Positions 1 through 8,972 of a stretch of 64,000 nt of DNA are shown piece after piece. Numbering within the stretch: the first letter of the stretch is position 1; each line of letters begins with the position of its first letter. The position numbers were made by a program, and so were the translations under genes. The stretch is from Dyadobacter sp. NIV53. Its GTDB lineage: Bacteria > Bacteroidota > Bacteroidia > Cytophagales > Spirosomataceae. The notes under the pieces are model-generated. The model was given only the letters and a program-made list of their open reading frames with translations, was not told the origin of the DNA and searched no databases. Location: positions 5,242,501 to 5,306,500 of the forward strand of contig NZ_CP081299.1 of NCBI RefSeq assembly GCF_019711195.1. The letters run 5' to 3'.

Positions 1-1
1 G

Positions 2-973
2 TACAAAGTATATGGAGAAATAAACCAGACGCTTTATGATGGTGGAATGATCAGGAATCAAAAGAAGCTGCATGAGGCCAATGCTATTGTGGAAGAACAA
101 AACGTTACTGTCGAACTGTACAGGCTACGGGAAAGGATCAATCAGTTATATTTTGGCATATTGCTGATTAACAAACAATTATTGTTAACTGAGCTTCGCA
201 AAAATGACATTCAATCGGGATTGGACAGAACCAATGGAGCCATAGCTAATGGTATTGCTTTTAAAAGTAACGCGGATGTATTAAAAGCTGAACTACTGCT
301 GGCTGACCAAGCCGCAACGGAACAGAAAGCATTACAAAAAGCGTATCTGGATATGCTCAGCTTATTCATTGGGCAGTCGCTTAATTCAAATACTATTTTG
401 GCAGAACCACCAGTTCCGGATCAGAATGGAACGCCTATGCGGCCCGAATTAGCAGGGTTTGATTACCGGAAAAGGCTTATTGATATCAATGAGTATATGT
501 TGACAGCCAAAAATCAACCTAAAATAAGTTTGTTTGTTCAGGGCGGATATGGAAAACCTGGGCTGAATTTCCTGAAAAATGAATTTGTCTTTTATGGCGT
601 CGGAGGTATACGTTTTAGTTGGTTATTAACCGGTTTTTACACCAATAAATCAGACAGGCTAATCCTGGAAAATAACCGGCGCTCGCTGGACATTCAAAAA
701 GAATCTTTTTTATTCAATAATAATATTTCCGCTACGCAGGATCAGTCTGAAATTGCCAAATTAAAAGAATTAATCGGCACCGATGATGCCATTATTGGTC
801 TAAGAACGAATGTGAAAAACGCATCAAATGCACAATTGGAAAATGGTGTAAAAATGCCGGCAGATTATGTTCGTGATGTTAATTTGGAAAGCCAGTCCAG
901 ACAAAATCTTGCTTTACACCAGGTGCAGCTGCTTTACGCACAATATAGGTTGAAAACTACCTTAGGGAATTAA
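2..973 (+). CDS. TolC-family outer membrane efflux protein, 5' truncated by window edge
   Basis: The frame is open from base 2 with no stop, so the real start lies upstream. About 323 residues are visible, against roughly 420-480 usual for this family. The start of the visible part reads NQTLYDGG, matching the conserved turn of TolC-like proteins. Long helical stretches rich in Leu, Gln and Lys follow, and a QGGYGKPGLN segment in the middle is typical of Bacteroidota members. Family knowledge: these proteins form the outer-membrane and periplasmic channel of tripartite exporters. The next gene, 46 bases on, is an HlyD-type adaptor, followed by two ABC ATPases and two permeases, so this is the channel of that exporter. 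What it exports cannot be read from the sequence. Confidence 0.88.
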   Translation, partial: YKVYGEINQTLYDGGMIRNQKKLHEANAIVEEQNVTVELYRLRERINQLYFGILLINKQLLLTELRKNDIQSGLDRTNGAIANGIAFKSNADVLKAELLLADQAATEQKALQKAYLDMLSLFIGQSLNSNTILAEPPVPDQNGTPMRPELAGFDYRKRLIDINEYMLTAKNQPKISLFVQGGYGKPGLNFLKNEFVFYGVGGIRFSWLLTGFYTNKSDRLILENNRRSLDIQKESFLFNNNISATQDQSEIAKLKELIGTDDAIIGLRTNVKNASNAQLENGVKMPADYVRDVNLESQSRQNLALHQVQLLYAQYRLKTTLGN

Positions 974-1019
974 TTGGCCATAAATCCTTATTCAGATATT
1001 CCTCATCACAATATTTATC

Positions 1020-1961
1020 ATGAAAAATATATTTCAACACAAAATGGCAATTGCTCTTTTCATTCTGATAATATCCTGTCAGAATGAAAAAAATGAATTT
1101 GATGCGTCCGGGGCATTTGAGGCGGAAGAAACAATAATTTCCGCTCAGGCAACCGGTACGGTTCAGAACTTTAATATAGAAGAAGGGCAAACGCTGGCGG
1201 CTGGTCAGCAGGTAGGATCCATAGACAGCATTCAGTTGTATTTAAAAAAGAAACAGCTCGAAGCACAGATCAGGACAATTGGCAGTAAAACACCTGAAAT
1301 TGCCGCCCAGACGGGGACTTTTAAAAAGCAGATTGCAGTAACCGAAAGTCAGATCAATACACTTTTAGTTGAAAAAAAGCGGACGGAAAATTTGCTGAAA
1401 GCAGATGCTGCAACACCGAAACAACTTGACGATATTAATGGCCAGCTGGATATGCTGCAAAGACAACTGGATGTGATCCGTAATCAGGATATTGCACAGA
1501 CTTCCGCGTTATCAACACAGAAAAGCGGATTATTAAGCGAACGTTCTCCTCTCGGGATCCAGGTGGAACAGGTTGAAGACCAGCTTGCAAAATGCAGGAT
1601 TATTAATCCATTGAAAGGAATGGTGCTTACTAAATATATAGAAACCAACGAAATGGCGGTTCCGGGAAAACCACTATATAAAATAGCTGACCTGACTGGG
1701 ATCATCATGCGTGCTTACATTACTGGTGATCAGCTTTCGAAAGTCAGGCAGAATCAGAAAATTAAGGTTTTGGTAGATGACGGAGCAGATAAATACAAAG
1801 AATATGAGGGGTTGATAACATGGATCAGCAATAAAGCAGAATTTACACCCAAAACTATCCAGACAAAGGAAGAACGTGCCAACATGGTTTATGCTATTAA
1901 AGCACTCGTAAAAAATGATGGGTTTTTAAAAATCGGAATGTATGGTGAGGTGAAGTTTTGA
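1020..1961 (+). CDS. HlyD-family periplasmic adaptor lipoprotein of ABC exporter
   Basis: The protein has 313 residues. It starts with a hydrophobic segment ending in a lipobox-like IISC with Cys20, so it is probably a lipoprotein anchored in the inner membrane. A biotinyl-lipoyl-like half motif follows (GTVQNFNIEEGQTL, residues about 46-59), then a long coiled-coil hairpin from about 75 to 185 rich in Gln, Lys and Glu. The second lipoyl half and a beta-barrel segment (YITGDQLSKVRQNQKIKVLV) complete the HlyD/YbhG order. It links inner-membrane ABC permeases to the TolC-like channel. It lies between the channel gene and the ATPase genes on the same strand, with gaps of 46 and 60 bases, so it is probably co-transcribed. 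Confidence 0.9.
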   Translation: MKNIFQHKMAIALFILIISCQNEKNEFDASGAFEAEETIISAQATGTVQNFNIEEGQTLAAGQQVGSIDSIQLYLKKKQLEAQIRTIGSKTPEIAAQTGTFKKQIAVTESQINTLLVEKKRTENLLKADAATPKQLDDINGQLDMLQRQLDVIRNQDIAQTSALSTQKSGLLSERSPLGIQVEQVEDQLAKCRIINPLKGMVLTKYIETNEMAVPGKPLYKIADLTGIIMRAYITGDQLSKVRQNQKIKVLVDDGADKYKEYEGLITWISNKAEFTPKTIQTKEERANMVYAIKALVKNDGFLKIGMYGEVKF

Positions 1962-2021
1962 AAGGGGCAATGATGGGGTAAAGGTGGAAGGGGATGGAAG
2001 AAAAATAGAAAGGTATAACGG

Positions 2022-2954
2022 ATGAATCCAGACAATGTAAGTGATGGCGTGTATTGTGACGCTTTGACAAAAACTTATAATAAGGGGAGTGTCAGGGCGG
2101 TGGATGCTGTTTCATTTTCGGTTAAGAAAGGTGAATTGTTTGGATTGATCGGTCCGGACGGAGCTGGTAAGACGAGCATATTCAGGATGCTTACTACTTT
2201 ACTTTTACCCGATAGCGGGCAGGCAAATGTGGACGGGTTTGATGTTGTGAATGATTATAAAATGATCCGCAATAAAGTGGGATATATGCCCGGAAAGTTC
2301 TCTTTGTACCAGGATTTAACGGTTGAGGAAAACCTCCATTTTTTTGCTACTTTATTCAACACAACTATTGATGAAAACTATGATCTGATCAAAGACATTT
2401 ACATTCAGATCGAGCCTTTTAAAACACGACGGGCCGGGAAATTATCGGGTGGAATGAAACAGAAACTGGCGCTATGCTGTGCTTTGATCCACAAACCAAC
2501 TGTGTTATTTCTGGACGAACCTACAACAGGCGTAGACGTTGTTTCGAGAAAGGAATTCTGGGAAATGCTGAAAAAACTGAAAGAACAGGGAATTACGATC
2601 CTGGTTTCCACGCCTTATATGGATGAAGCTACCTTGTGTGATCGTATAGCATTAATCCAGGGCGGCAGGATTATGTCTATTGATACACCTCAGGAAATTG
2701 TAAATGCTTTTCCTGAACAATTGTATGCTATTAAGGCAGCAGACATTTATCAGTTGCTAAAAGATGTAAGATCCAATGCAGAAACGAAAAGCTGCTTTGC
2801 ATTTGGAGAATACCTGCATTTGACTTTTAAAAACGAACAGGCTGATTCGGTAGAAAAATTAACTGGATTTTTAAATTTAAAAAATCATAAAAGGCTGGAA
2901 ATTAAAAAAATAGAACCAACTATTGAAGATTGTTTTATCAGGTTGAGCAGCTAA
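2022..2954 (+). CDS. ABC transporter ATP-binding protein (YbhF N-terminal-half type)
   Basis: The protein has 310 residues. It shows Walker A GPDGAGKT, the signature LSGGMKQK, Walker B VLFLDEPTTGVD and a switch region near ILVSTPYMDEA, in which Thr-Pro replaces the usual Thr-His. That His-to-Pro change is also known from drug-exporter ATPases of the YbhF type. The C-terminal 80 residues form an extension of the DrrA/YbhF kind. It powers export through the two permeases downstream. The next ATPase gene starts 10 bases after its stop. In E. coli YbhF the two ATPase domains are fused in one protein, whereas here they are separate genes. Purine-rich sequence lies just before the ATG. Confidence 0.92.
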   Translation: MNPDNVSDGVYCDALTKTYNKGSVRAVDAVSFSVKKGELFGLIGPDGAGKTSIFRMLTTLLLPDSGQANVDGFDVVNDYKMIRNKVGYMPGKFSLYQDLTVEENLHFFATLFNTTIDENYDLIKDIYIQIEPFKTRRAGKLSGGMKQKLALCCALIHKPTVLFLDEPTTGVDVVSRKEFWEMLKKLKEQGITILVSTPYMDEATLCDRIALIQGGRIMSIDTPQEIVNAFPEQLYAIKAADIYQLLKDVRSNAETKSCFAFGEYLHLTFKNEQADSVEKLTGFLNLKNHKRLEIKKIEPTIEDCFIRLSS

Positions 2955-2964
2955 ATATACACCA

Positions 2965-3711
2965 ATGAACGACAACCGGATTTCTATATCGGCCAATAAA
3001 TTAACCAAACGTTTTGGCGATTTTACGGCAACCAATGAAATTACATTTGAGGTAAAACAAGGTGAAATTTTTGGTTTTTTGGGAGCAAATGGAGCCGGAA
3101 AAACTACGGCGATGCGTATGCTCTGCGGATTGTCTATACCAACTTCGGGTGAAGCAAAAGTAGCCGGATTTGATGTGTATAAACAAACCGAAGAAATCAA
3201 GAAAAACATTGGCTATATGAGCCAGAAATTTTCATTGTACGAGGATCTGACGATTTTGGAAAACATCAGGTTTTTTGGTGGAATTTATGGTTTGAGTAAT
3301 GCGGATCTGAAACAGAAAGGAGAAAATCTGATTGAAGACCTGGGATTGCAAAACCAGACAAAAAAGCTGGTTGGGGAATTGCCACTGGGTTGGAAGCAAA
3401 AATTATCTTTTTCGGTAGCAATTATACACAATCCTAAAATTGTGTTTCTGGATGAACCGACTGGCGGCGTTGACCCGGTTACGAGGCGGCAATTCTGGGA
3501 TTTGATATACGCAGCGGCAGATAGCGGAATGACCATTTTTGTAACGACGCATTATATGGACGAAGCCGAATATTGTAACCGAATTTCAATCATGGTCGAT
3601 GGCCGGATAGAAGCACTGGATTCCCCGGCCAACCTGAAACGGCAATTTAAAGCAGATTCCATGGACGAGGTTTTTTACCAGTTAGCCAGGGGCGCAAAAC
3701 GAGCTGAATAA
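2965..3711 (+). CDS. ABC transporter ATP-binding protein (YbhF C-terminal-half type)
   Basis: The protein has 248 residues. Walker A GANGAGKT, Walker B IVFLDEPTGGVD and the H-loop FVTTHYMDEA are all intact. The signature is LPLGWKQK instead of LSGGQ, a variant I know from the second ATPase domain of YbhF-like proteins, so the pair probably works as a heterodimer with this more canonical H-loop complementing its partner. It follows the first ATPase by 10 bases and precedes two permease genes. A 64-base spacer carrying a direct repeat separates it from the first permease. Confidence 0.92.
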   Translation: MNDNRISISANKLTKRFGDFTATNEITFEVKQGEIFGFLGANGAGKTTAMRMLCGLSIPTSGEAKVAGFDVYKQTEEIKKNIGYMSQKFSLYEDLTILENIRFFGGIYGLSNADLKQKGENLIEDLGLQNQTKKLVGELPLGWKQKLSFSVAIIHNPKIVFLDEPTGGVDPVTRRQFWDLIYAAADSGMTIFVTTHYMDEAEYCNRISIMVDGRIEALDSPANLKRQFKADSMDEVFYQLARGAKRAE

Positions 3712-3716
3712 AAAAT

Positions 3717-3751
3717 AACTCTGTGACTCTCATTTAAACTCTGTGACTCTC
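3717..3751. repeat. Direct repeat of 15 bases in spacer between ATPase and permease genes
   Basis: AACTCTGTGACTCTC occurs at 3717-3731 and again at 3737-3751, a period of 20 bases, followed by CCGTGTAAC. The spacer contains nothing else. Its CTCTGYG core also appears in the long palindrome at 55544-55636, so it may belong to a dispersed intergenic repeat family. Confidence 0.7.
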
Positions 3752-3775
3752 CGTGTAACCTAACCACCAGCGAAA

Positions 3776-4903
3776 ATGATAAAACGAAAAGCACTTTTAT
3801 TACAAATGAGAGCCTTTATCAGAAAGGAATTTTATCATGTTTTCCGAGATAAAAAATCGCTTTTATTGTTATTTGGCTTGCCGATTGTTCAGATTGTACT
3901 GTTTGGTTTTGCATTAACTAATGAGATCAAGAATTCAAAAATTGCGTTACTGGATTATGCAAAAGATGAGGCAACAGGTAAAATTGTCAACCGGATAGAA
4001 GCCAGCCGGTATTTTGAAATAGAAAAATCCCTTATTGGGAACAATGATCTGGAAGCGGCTTTCAAAAGTGGAAAAGTTAAAATGGCTGTAGTCTTTCCGG
4101 CACATTTTAATGACGATTTATCACATCTGCACAAAGCCCGGATCCAGATCCTGGCCGATGGTTCCGATCCTAATACTGCCAATACCCTAACCAATTATGT
4201 GACGAGTATTATGCTGGATTATCAGTCAGAACTACAGCAAAATAATGCATTGCCATATCAGATTACTTCTGAAATCCGGATGCTGTACAATCCTCAATTG
4301 AAAGGCGCCCCAAATTTTGTTCCGGGTGTAATGTCACTTGTATTGTTATTAATTTGTGTAATGATGACCTCCATATCCATTGTCAGGGAGAAGGAACTGG
4401 GAACAATGGAAATTTTGCTGGTATCGCCATTTCAGCCGATTTTAGTGATTTTGGCAAAAGCCGTTCCTTATTTATTATTGTCTCTTGTCAATCTTACAAT
4501 CATACTTTTATTAAGCGTTTTTGCACTCGATTTGCCCGTTAACGGTAGTGTGTTATTGTTATTTGCCGTCAGTACGCTTTACATTATTACCGCACTTTCT
4601 TTCTGTTTATTGATCTCAACCATTACTGAATCACAACAATCGGCTATGTTGATTTCATTAATGGGAATGATGCTGCCAACAATGTTATTTACAGGATTTA
4701 TGTTTCCGATTGAAAACATGCCCTGGCCTTTACAAATGATTTCCAGAGTTGTTCCTTCCAGATATTATTATGTGATCGTAAAAGCAATTATGATCAAAGG
4801 ACTCGGTATCACAGCTATCTGGAAAGAAACGCTTATCCTTTTTGGAATGACTGTTTTCCTGCTTTTTTTGAGTTTGAAAAAATTCAGGATCAGGTTGGAA
4901 TAA
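3776..4903 (+). CDS. ABC-2 type permease (YbhS/YbhR-like)
   Basis: The protein has 375 residues. An N-terminal KEFYHVFRDKKSLLLLF segment leads into the first membrane helix at about 27-46. An extracytoplasmic domain follows (about 47-185), then five closely spaced helices from about 187 to 370. IVREKELGTMEILLVSP between the second and third helices is the conserved coupling loop of the ABC-2 family, and LFTGFMFPIENMP before the last helices is also typical. It is the first of two homologous inner-membrane subunits of the exporter. The gene is 64 bases after the second ATPase gene and 50 bases before its paralogue. Confidence 0.92.
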   Translation: MIKRKALLLQMRAFIRKEFYHVFRDKKSLLLLFGLPIVQIVLFGFALTNEIKNSKIALLDYAKDEATGKIVNRIEASRYFEIEKSLIGNNDLEAAFKSGKVKMAVVFPAHFNDDLSHLHKARIQILADGSDPNTANTLTNYVTSIMLDYQSELQQNNALPYQITSEIRMLYNPQLKGAPNFVPGVMSLVLLLICVMMTSISIVREKELGTMEILLVSPFQPILVILAKAVPYLLLSLVNLTIILLLSVFALDLPVNGSVLLLFAVSTLYIITALSFCLLISTITESQQSAMLISLMGMMLPTMLFTGFMFPIENMPWPLQMISRVVPSRYYYVIVKAIMIKGLGITAIWKETLILFGMTVFLLFLSLKKFRIRLE

Positions 4904-4924
4904 TAAATTTTCCTAAGAATTATT

Positions 4925-4953
4925 CAGCTAACTGCTAATAGCCATCAGCTAAT
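4925..4953. repeat. Degenerate heptanucleotide repeat, about four units, abutting the next start codon
   Basis: Read in sevens the bases are CAGCTAA, CTGCTAA, TAGCCAT, CAGCTAA, then T and directly the ATG of the second permease. Similar period-7 sequence stands just upstream of aroQ (12720-12759) and of the GH65 gene (62617-62638). A ribosome-binding site is hard to see here, so the repeat occupies the place where one would be expected. Confidence 0.6.
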
Positions 4954-6075
4954 ATGAGAACGATCAGATTTTTACTGGAAAAAGAGTTTCGGCAAATATT
5001 CCGGAATAAGGCCATGCTGCCCATGCTTTTCATTCTGCCAAGTGTACAACTTCTGGTCTTGCCGTTAGCAGCAAATTATGAAGTGAAAAATATTAACATA
5101 GCCGTTGTGGATCATGATCATTCGACTTATTCGCAAAAACTGGTTTCAAAGATCACCGCGTCGGGTTATTTTCACATGGCAGGTTATAACGATTTATATA
5201 AAAGCGCTGATAAATTAATTGAGAATGATAAGGCCGATCTGATACTTGAAATTCCGGTTGGATTTGAAAGGAATATGGTTCGCGAAAATGAAGGAAAATT
5301 ATTTATAGCCGTTAACGCGATCAATGGTACCAAAGCCGGAGTTGGAGGTGCTTATCTGAACAGGATTATTGCTGACTATAATAGTGATGTGCGTTTGGAG
5401 TGGATTACCCCGGAGCGTTTTAACGTACAGCCTGTCATTGAAGTTACCTCAGCCAACTGGTTCAATCCGCATATGAATTACGATTTTTTTATGGTTCCTG
5501 GAATACTGGCCGTTTTAGTTACCATGATAGGCGGATACATGTCGGCATTAAATATTGTCAAGGAAAAGGAAATCGGTACAATAGAACAAATAAACGTAAC
5601 GCCAATCAGGAAATTTCATTTTATCCTGGGCAAACTTATTCCATTCTGGATCCTGGGAGTACTCATTTTTACATTCGGTTTACTCGTTATCGCTCGTTTT
5701 ATCTATCACATTGTGCCTGTTGGAAGTATATTGCTTTTGTATGGATTCCTTGGATTATATCTTTTGGCCATACTTGGTTTTGGTTTGCTTGTTTCTACTT
5801 TTTGTGAAACGCAGCAGCAGGCTATGTCTGTGGCATTTTTCTTTGTAATGATATTTATATTAATGAGCGGACTTTTTACACCTATTGAAAGTATGCCGGA
5901 ATGGGCAAAAATGATCGCCTATTTCAATCCCGTTACTTATTTTATTGATGTAATGCGAATGGTTGTTTTAAAAGGAAGTGGTTTTCGTGATCTTCAATAC
6001 CATTTTATTAAAATCATTGCTTTTGCCATTGTACTAAACAGCTGGGCCATTTTGAATTACCGTAAGACGAGTTAA
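4954..6075 (+). CDS. ABC-2 type permease, second subunit (YbhR-like)
   Basis: The protein has 373 residues and is a paralogue of the preceding permease. It has the same order: LEKEFRQIFRNK before the first helix (about 21-38), a soluble domain to about 175, the coupling loop IVKEKEIGTIEQINVTP, and FTPIESMPEWAK before the final helices. It probably forms the heterodimeric channel with the preceding permease, driven by the two ATPases. The start ATG comes immediately after a period-7 repeat. It is the last gene of the exporter operon, and the next gene begins 236 bases later. Confidence 0.92.
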   Translation: MRTIRFLLEKEFRQIFRNKAMLPMLFILPSVQLLVLPLAANYEVKNINIAVVDHDHSTYSQKLVSKITASGYFHMAGYNDLYKSADKLIENDKADLILEIPVGFERNMVRENEGKLFIAVNAINGTKAGVGGAYLNRIIADYNSDVRLEWITPERFNVQPVIEVTSANWFNPHMNYDFFMVPGILAVLVTMIGGYMSALNIVKEKEIGTIEQINVTPIRKFHFILGKLIPFWILGVLIFTFGLLVIARFIYHIVPVGSILLLYGFLGLYLLAILGFGLLVSTFCETQQQAMSVAFFFVMIFILMSGLFTPIESMPEWAKMIAYFNPVTYFIDVMRMVVLKGSGFRDLQYHFIKIIAFAIVLNSWAILNYRKTS

Positions 6076-6087
6076 AGGTTTTCTTGA

Positions 6088-6167
6088 GACAGGATTAAAG
6101 GATTTACAGGATTTTTAAAATAAGCAATGTAAACTTTACTAAACTACGGCAGGTTTTTAATCCTGTC
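6088..6167. repeat. Inverted repeat with internal ACAGGATT-type repeats after exporter operon
   Basis: GACAGGATTAAA at 6088-6099 is perfectly complementary to TTTAATCCTGTC at 6156-6167. Inside the left arm the core recurs as AAGGATTT and ACAGGATTT at a period of eight or nine bases. It lies 13 bases after the stop of the last exporter gene. It could act as a transcription end, but the loop is about 56 bases and no U-run follows, so a dispersed repeat is at least as likely. Confidence 0.45.
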
Positions 6168-6311
6168 CAACAATAAATTCTTAGATTTTTCAGTAAAAAA
6201 ATATTCTGAATCGTTGAAGTTTAATTCACTTCCGTGATATTTCAGTACCCGTGTGACTTACCATTAAAATGTTGTTATTTTGCACCCTGAAAAAAGCATC
6301 AACTAATTTAC

Positions 6312-7550
6312 ATGGAAAGATTTACCGGCCTGATTGGCATTGTATTGATTTTGGGTATTGCGTACGCAATGTCAAATAACCGTAAAGCTATTAATTATCG
6401 TACTGTTGGCGTCGGGTTGGGAATTCAGCTCGGTCTGGCTGTTTTTATTCTTCGTACAGATGTTGGACAATCTATCTTTCAATGGTTAGGCGCAAAAGTT
6501 CAAAAATTGCTTTCTTTCTCGGATCAGGGCGCTGATTTCGTATTCGGAACCTTGGTTCGTCCCGAATTAATGCAGCGTGCATTTGGTCCCGGAAACGATT
6601 TTGTATTCTTTTTTAAAGTAATTCCTACCATCATATTTGTGGCCGTGCTGGTGAACATACTTTATCACCTGGGTATTATGCAGCGCGTAGTTTCAATTAT
6701 TGCCAAAGGCGTATACTGGTTAATGGGTGTTAGCGGAGCCGAGGCAGTTTCTAATGTCGCAAGTACGTTTGTAGGGCAGGTTGAGGCACAGATCATGATT
6801 AAGCCTTATCTGAAAAACATGACTAAGTCTGAACTTATGTCATCTATGACGGGCAGTTTTGCGTGTATTGCAGGAGGTGTAATGGCGGTGTATATTTCCT
6901 TGGGCGTGCCCGCTCCGTATCTGATCGCAGCTAGTTTAATGGCCGCTCCGGGTGCGTTGGTGATCTCTAAAATTGTTTATCCGGAAACGGAACAATCTAC
7001 TACAAAAGGCGCTGTAAAGCTGGAAGTTACTAAAACACATGCTAATTTATTGGATGCTATTGCAGCAGGTGCAGGTGAGGGATTGAAAGTAGGGTTTAAT
7101 GTAATAGCAATGCTAATCGGGTTTATTGCACTGGTAGCGCTTTTGGATTATTTATTGGGATTGATAGGTGGTATTTTTGCTTTTCCTCAGTTGAGTTTCA
7201 ATTTCATTCTAGGTAAAGTATTTTCCGTATTTGCATGGGCAATGGGCGTTCCTGGTAAAGATATCGAAGCAGCGGGTTCACTAATGGGTACCAAAATGGT
7301 AATCAATGAATTCGTGGCTTATCTGGATATGGTAAAATTGAAGGACACACTGGATCATAAAACGATCGTTATTACTAGTTTTGCCCTGTGTGGTTTTGCT
7401 AATTTCAGCTCTATTGCCATTCAGGTGGGAGGTATTGGAGAACTTGCTCCCTCACGCCGCGCTGATCTGGCCCGTATCGGATTTAAGGCACTGATTTGCG
7501 GTACCTTGGCGTCCTATATGTCAGCGACTATTGCAGGATTGTTGTTATAA
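6312..7550 (+). CDS. Concentrative nucleoside transporter (NupC/CNT family)
   Basis: The protein has 412 residues, the usual length for bacterial CNT proteins. It is hydrophobic throughout, with about eight to ten membrane segments. Family features are the N-terminal helices followed by GTLVRPELM, the segment SNVASTFVGQVEAQIMIKPYL (an EAP-like loop), GSFACIAGGVMAVYI, and GAGEGLKVGFNVIAMLIGF. The C-terminal part has GTKMVINEFVAY and CGFANFSSIAIQVGG, the substrate and sodium binding segments of this family. It imports nucleosides with sodium or protons. It is a single gene with its own terminator-like hairpin downstream. Exact substrate range is not readable. Confidence 0.93.
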   Translation: MERFTGLIGIVLILGIAYAMSNNRKAINYRTVGVGLGIQLGLAVFILRTDVGQSIFQWLGAKVQKLLSFSDQGADFVFGTLVRPELMQRAFGPGNDFVFFFKVIPTIIFVAVLVNILYHLGIMQRVVSIIAKGVYWLMGVSGAEAVSNVASTFVGQVEAQIMIKPYLKNMTKSELMSSMTGSFACIAGGVMAVYISLGVPAPYLIAASLMAAPGALVISKIVYPETEQSTTKGAVKLEVTKTHANLLDAIAAGAGEGLKVGFNVIAMLIGFIALVALLDYLLGLIGGIFAFPQLSFNFILGKVFSVFAWAMGVPGKDIEAAGSLMGTKMVINEFVAYLDMVKLKDTLDHKTIVITSFALCGFANFSSIAIQVGGIGELAPSRRADLARIGFKALICGTLASYMSATIAGLLL

Positions 7551-7573
7551 AAATTAAATAATATTTAGAGATA

Positions 7574-7618
7574 AAGGAGTCAAGTATAGGCGTCACCGTT
7601 TGAAACTTGACTTCTTTT
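7574..7618 (+). terminator. Rho-independent terminator-like hairpin after the nucleoside transporter gene
   Basis: AGTCAAGT at 7578-7585 pairs with ACTTGACT at 7605-7612, and flanking AAG/CTT bases extend the stem. TTCTTTT follows. It lies 24 bases beyond the transporter stop codon. Confidence 0.6.
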
Positions 7619-7976
7619 GAATTAAGTTATCGTAAAATTCTTTTTGCACCCTTAGATGCTATCGGTGTAAACATTTGGCTTATAATCATTCAGTACAGAA
7701 ACACTCACATCCTTATACTGCATTTTTCAAGGATTCTCCAAGTTCATTTAAAGTGCCGGAATCTTAATTTCCCAACATTGATTTTTTCACATTTAGCTGG
7801 TCTTTTTATTTATAACTGACTTTCTTGCCCTTCTTTAAACTACATCAATATTAATATCAATTTTAAGTTAAACCTTAAATTTCCGGTCATACAGGATTGG
7901 CATACAGCTTTCTGGCACGATTATGTTTCAAAAATTGTAAATATCAAAATATTAAAAGTTAAGAAATACGTCTCCT
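7619..7976. other. Intergenic stretch without a supported gene
   Basis: These roughly 360 bases hold no convincing coding sequence. A 70-codon frame at 7607-7819 overlaps the terminator hairpin, lacks an ATG start and has no protein-like composition. The stretch is AT-rich and probably carries the promoter of the YihY/BrkB gene, but I see no clear -7 box. Confidence 0.5.
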
Positions 7977-8897
7977 ATGAAAACAATCAAGCTCTCTCTT
8001 TCTCTGCTCAAAGACAGTTTTAATGGATTTATGGATGATAATGGCCTGAAATTAAGTGCGGCTCTGTCGTATTATACCATTTTTTCTCTGGCTCCCATGT
8101 TGCTGGTAATTATTTCTGTGCTTAATTTTTTTTACAGAAATGGGGATATTCAGGGAGAGGTTTTTGGGCAAATTACTTCATTGGTTGGTAAAAATGCCGC
8201 GGAACAGCTGCTTGAAATACTTAAAAATGCCGAAATGTCAAAAAAGTCCGGCGTTGCAGCTGCTATTGGCATTGGTACTTTATTAATCGGTGCAACCGGG
8301 GTATTTGCAGAAATTCAGGATTCTATCAATTATATATGGTCTATTAAATCCAAACCTAAAAAAGGCTGGCTTCAATATCTTAAAAACCGGCTGCTTTCTT
8401 TTTCAATTATCCTCACTTTGGGATTTCTTCTGCTGGTTTCTTTGGGTGTAAATGCGTTGGTAGACTTGCTAAGTTCAAGATTGGAACAACGCTTTTCAGA
8501 AGCTTCGGTAGTTGTATTTTATATTGTTAATATGGCGCTGTTACTGACCATCATTACTTCTCTCTTTACGGTTATTTTTAAAGTATTGCCCGATGGACAT
8601 GTAAAATGGAAAGAATGTATTGTAGGTGCTGCATTTACTGCAGTACTTTTTTTAATTGGTAAGTTCGTGATCACTTTCTATATCGGTCAGGCTGATCTCG
8701 GAGCAACTTATGGCACATCAGCTTCTATTGTCATACTTTTAACATGGGTATATTATTCTTCCATTATCCTGTATTTCGGAGCCGAATTTACAAAAGTGTA
8801 CGCCGGCCTGGATGGGGTTGCAATATCGCCCAACAAAAATGCTGTGCTGGTCATAAGAAAAGAAGTAGACGAAAAAACCGGAAAGCTGGTACAATAG
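7977..8897 (+). CDS. YihY/BrkB family inner membrane protein
   Basis: The protein has 306 residues. The N-terminus LKDSFNGFMDDNGLKLSAALSYYTIFSLAPM is the family hallmark, with the first membrane helix in it (quoted here only as a position: residues 10-40). About six helices follow, including the motif DLGATYGTSASIVILLTWVY near residues 240-260, which is strongly conserved in BrkB-type proteins. The family was once called ribonuclease BN but is a membrane protein of unknown transport role. It stands alone and ends in a very strong bidirectional terminator shared with the convergent sppA gene. Confidence 0.92.
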   Translation: MKTIKLSLSLLKDSFNGFMDDNGLKLSAALSYYTIFSLAPMLLVIISVLNFFYRNGDIQGEVFGQITSLVGKNAAEQLLEILKNAEMSKKSGVAAAIGIGTLLIGATGVFAEIQDSINYIWSIKSKPKKGWLQYLKNRLLSFSIILTLGFLLLVSLGVNALVDLLSSRLEQRFSEASVVVFYIVNMALLLTIITSLFTVIFKVLPDGHVKWKECIVGAAFTAVLFLIGKFVITFYIGQADLGATYGTSASIVILLTWVYYSSIILYFGAEFTKVYAGLDGVAISPNKNAVLVIRKEVDEKTGKLVQ

Positions 8898-8904
8898 AAA
8901 TCAT

Positions 8905-8956
8905 TAGATAACAAAAAATCCCTTTTGCCTTTGCAAAAGGGATTTTTTGTTATCTA
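8905..8956. terminator. Bidirectional terminator, 24-base-pair perfect stem
   Basis: Bases 8905-8928 and 8933-8956 are perfect reverse complements around a CTTT loop. The core is AATCCCTTTTGC / GCAAAAGGGATT, flanked by an A-run on one arm and a T-run on the other, so it works for both strands. It sits between the convergent YihY/BrkB and sppA genes, 8 and 16 bases from their stop codons. Confidence 0.93.
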
Positions 8957-8972
8957 AACTCTAAACTCTAAG

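Noticed and set aside
7607..7819. 70-codon frame between the nucleoside transporter and YihY/BrkB genes
   Set aside because: It overlaps the transporter's terminator hairpin, lacks an ATG, and its translation has no protein-like pattern.
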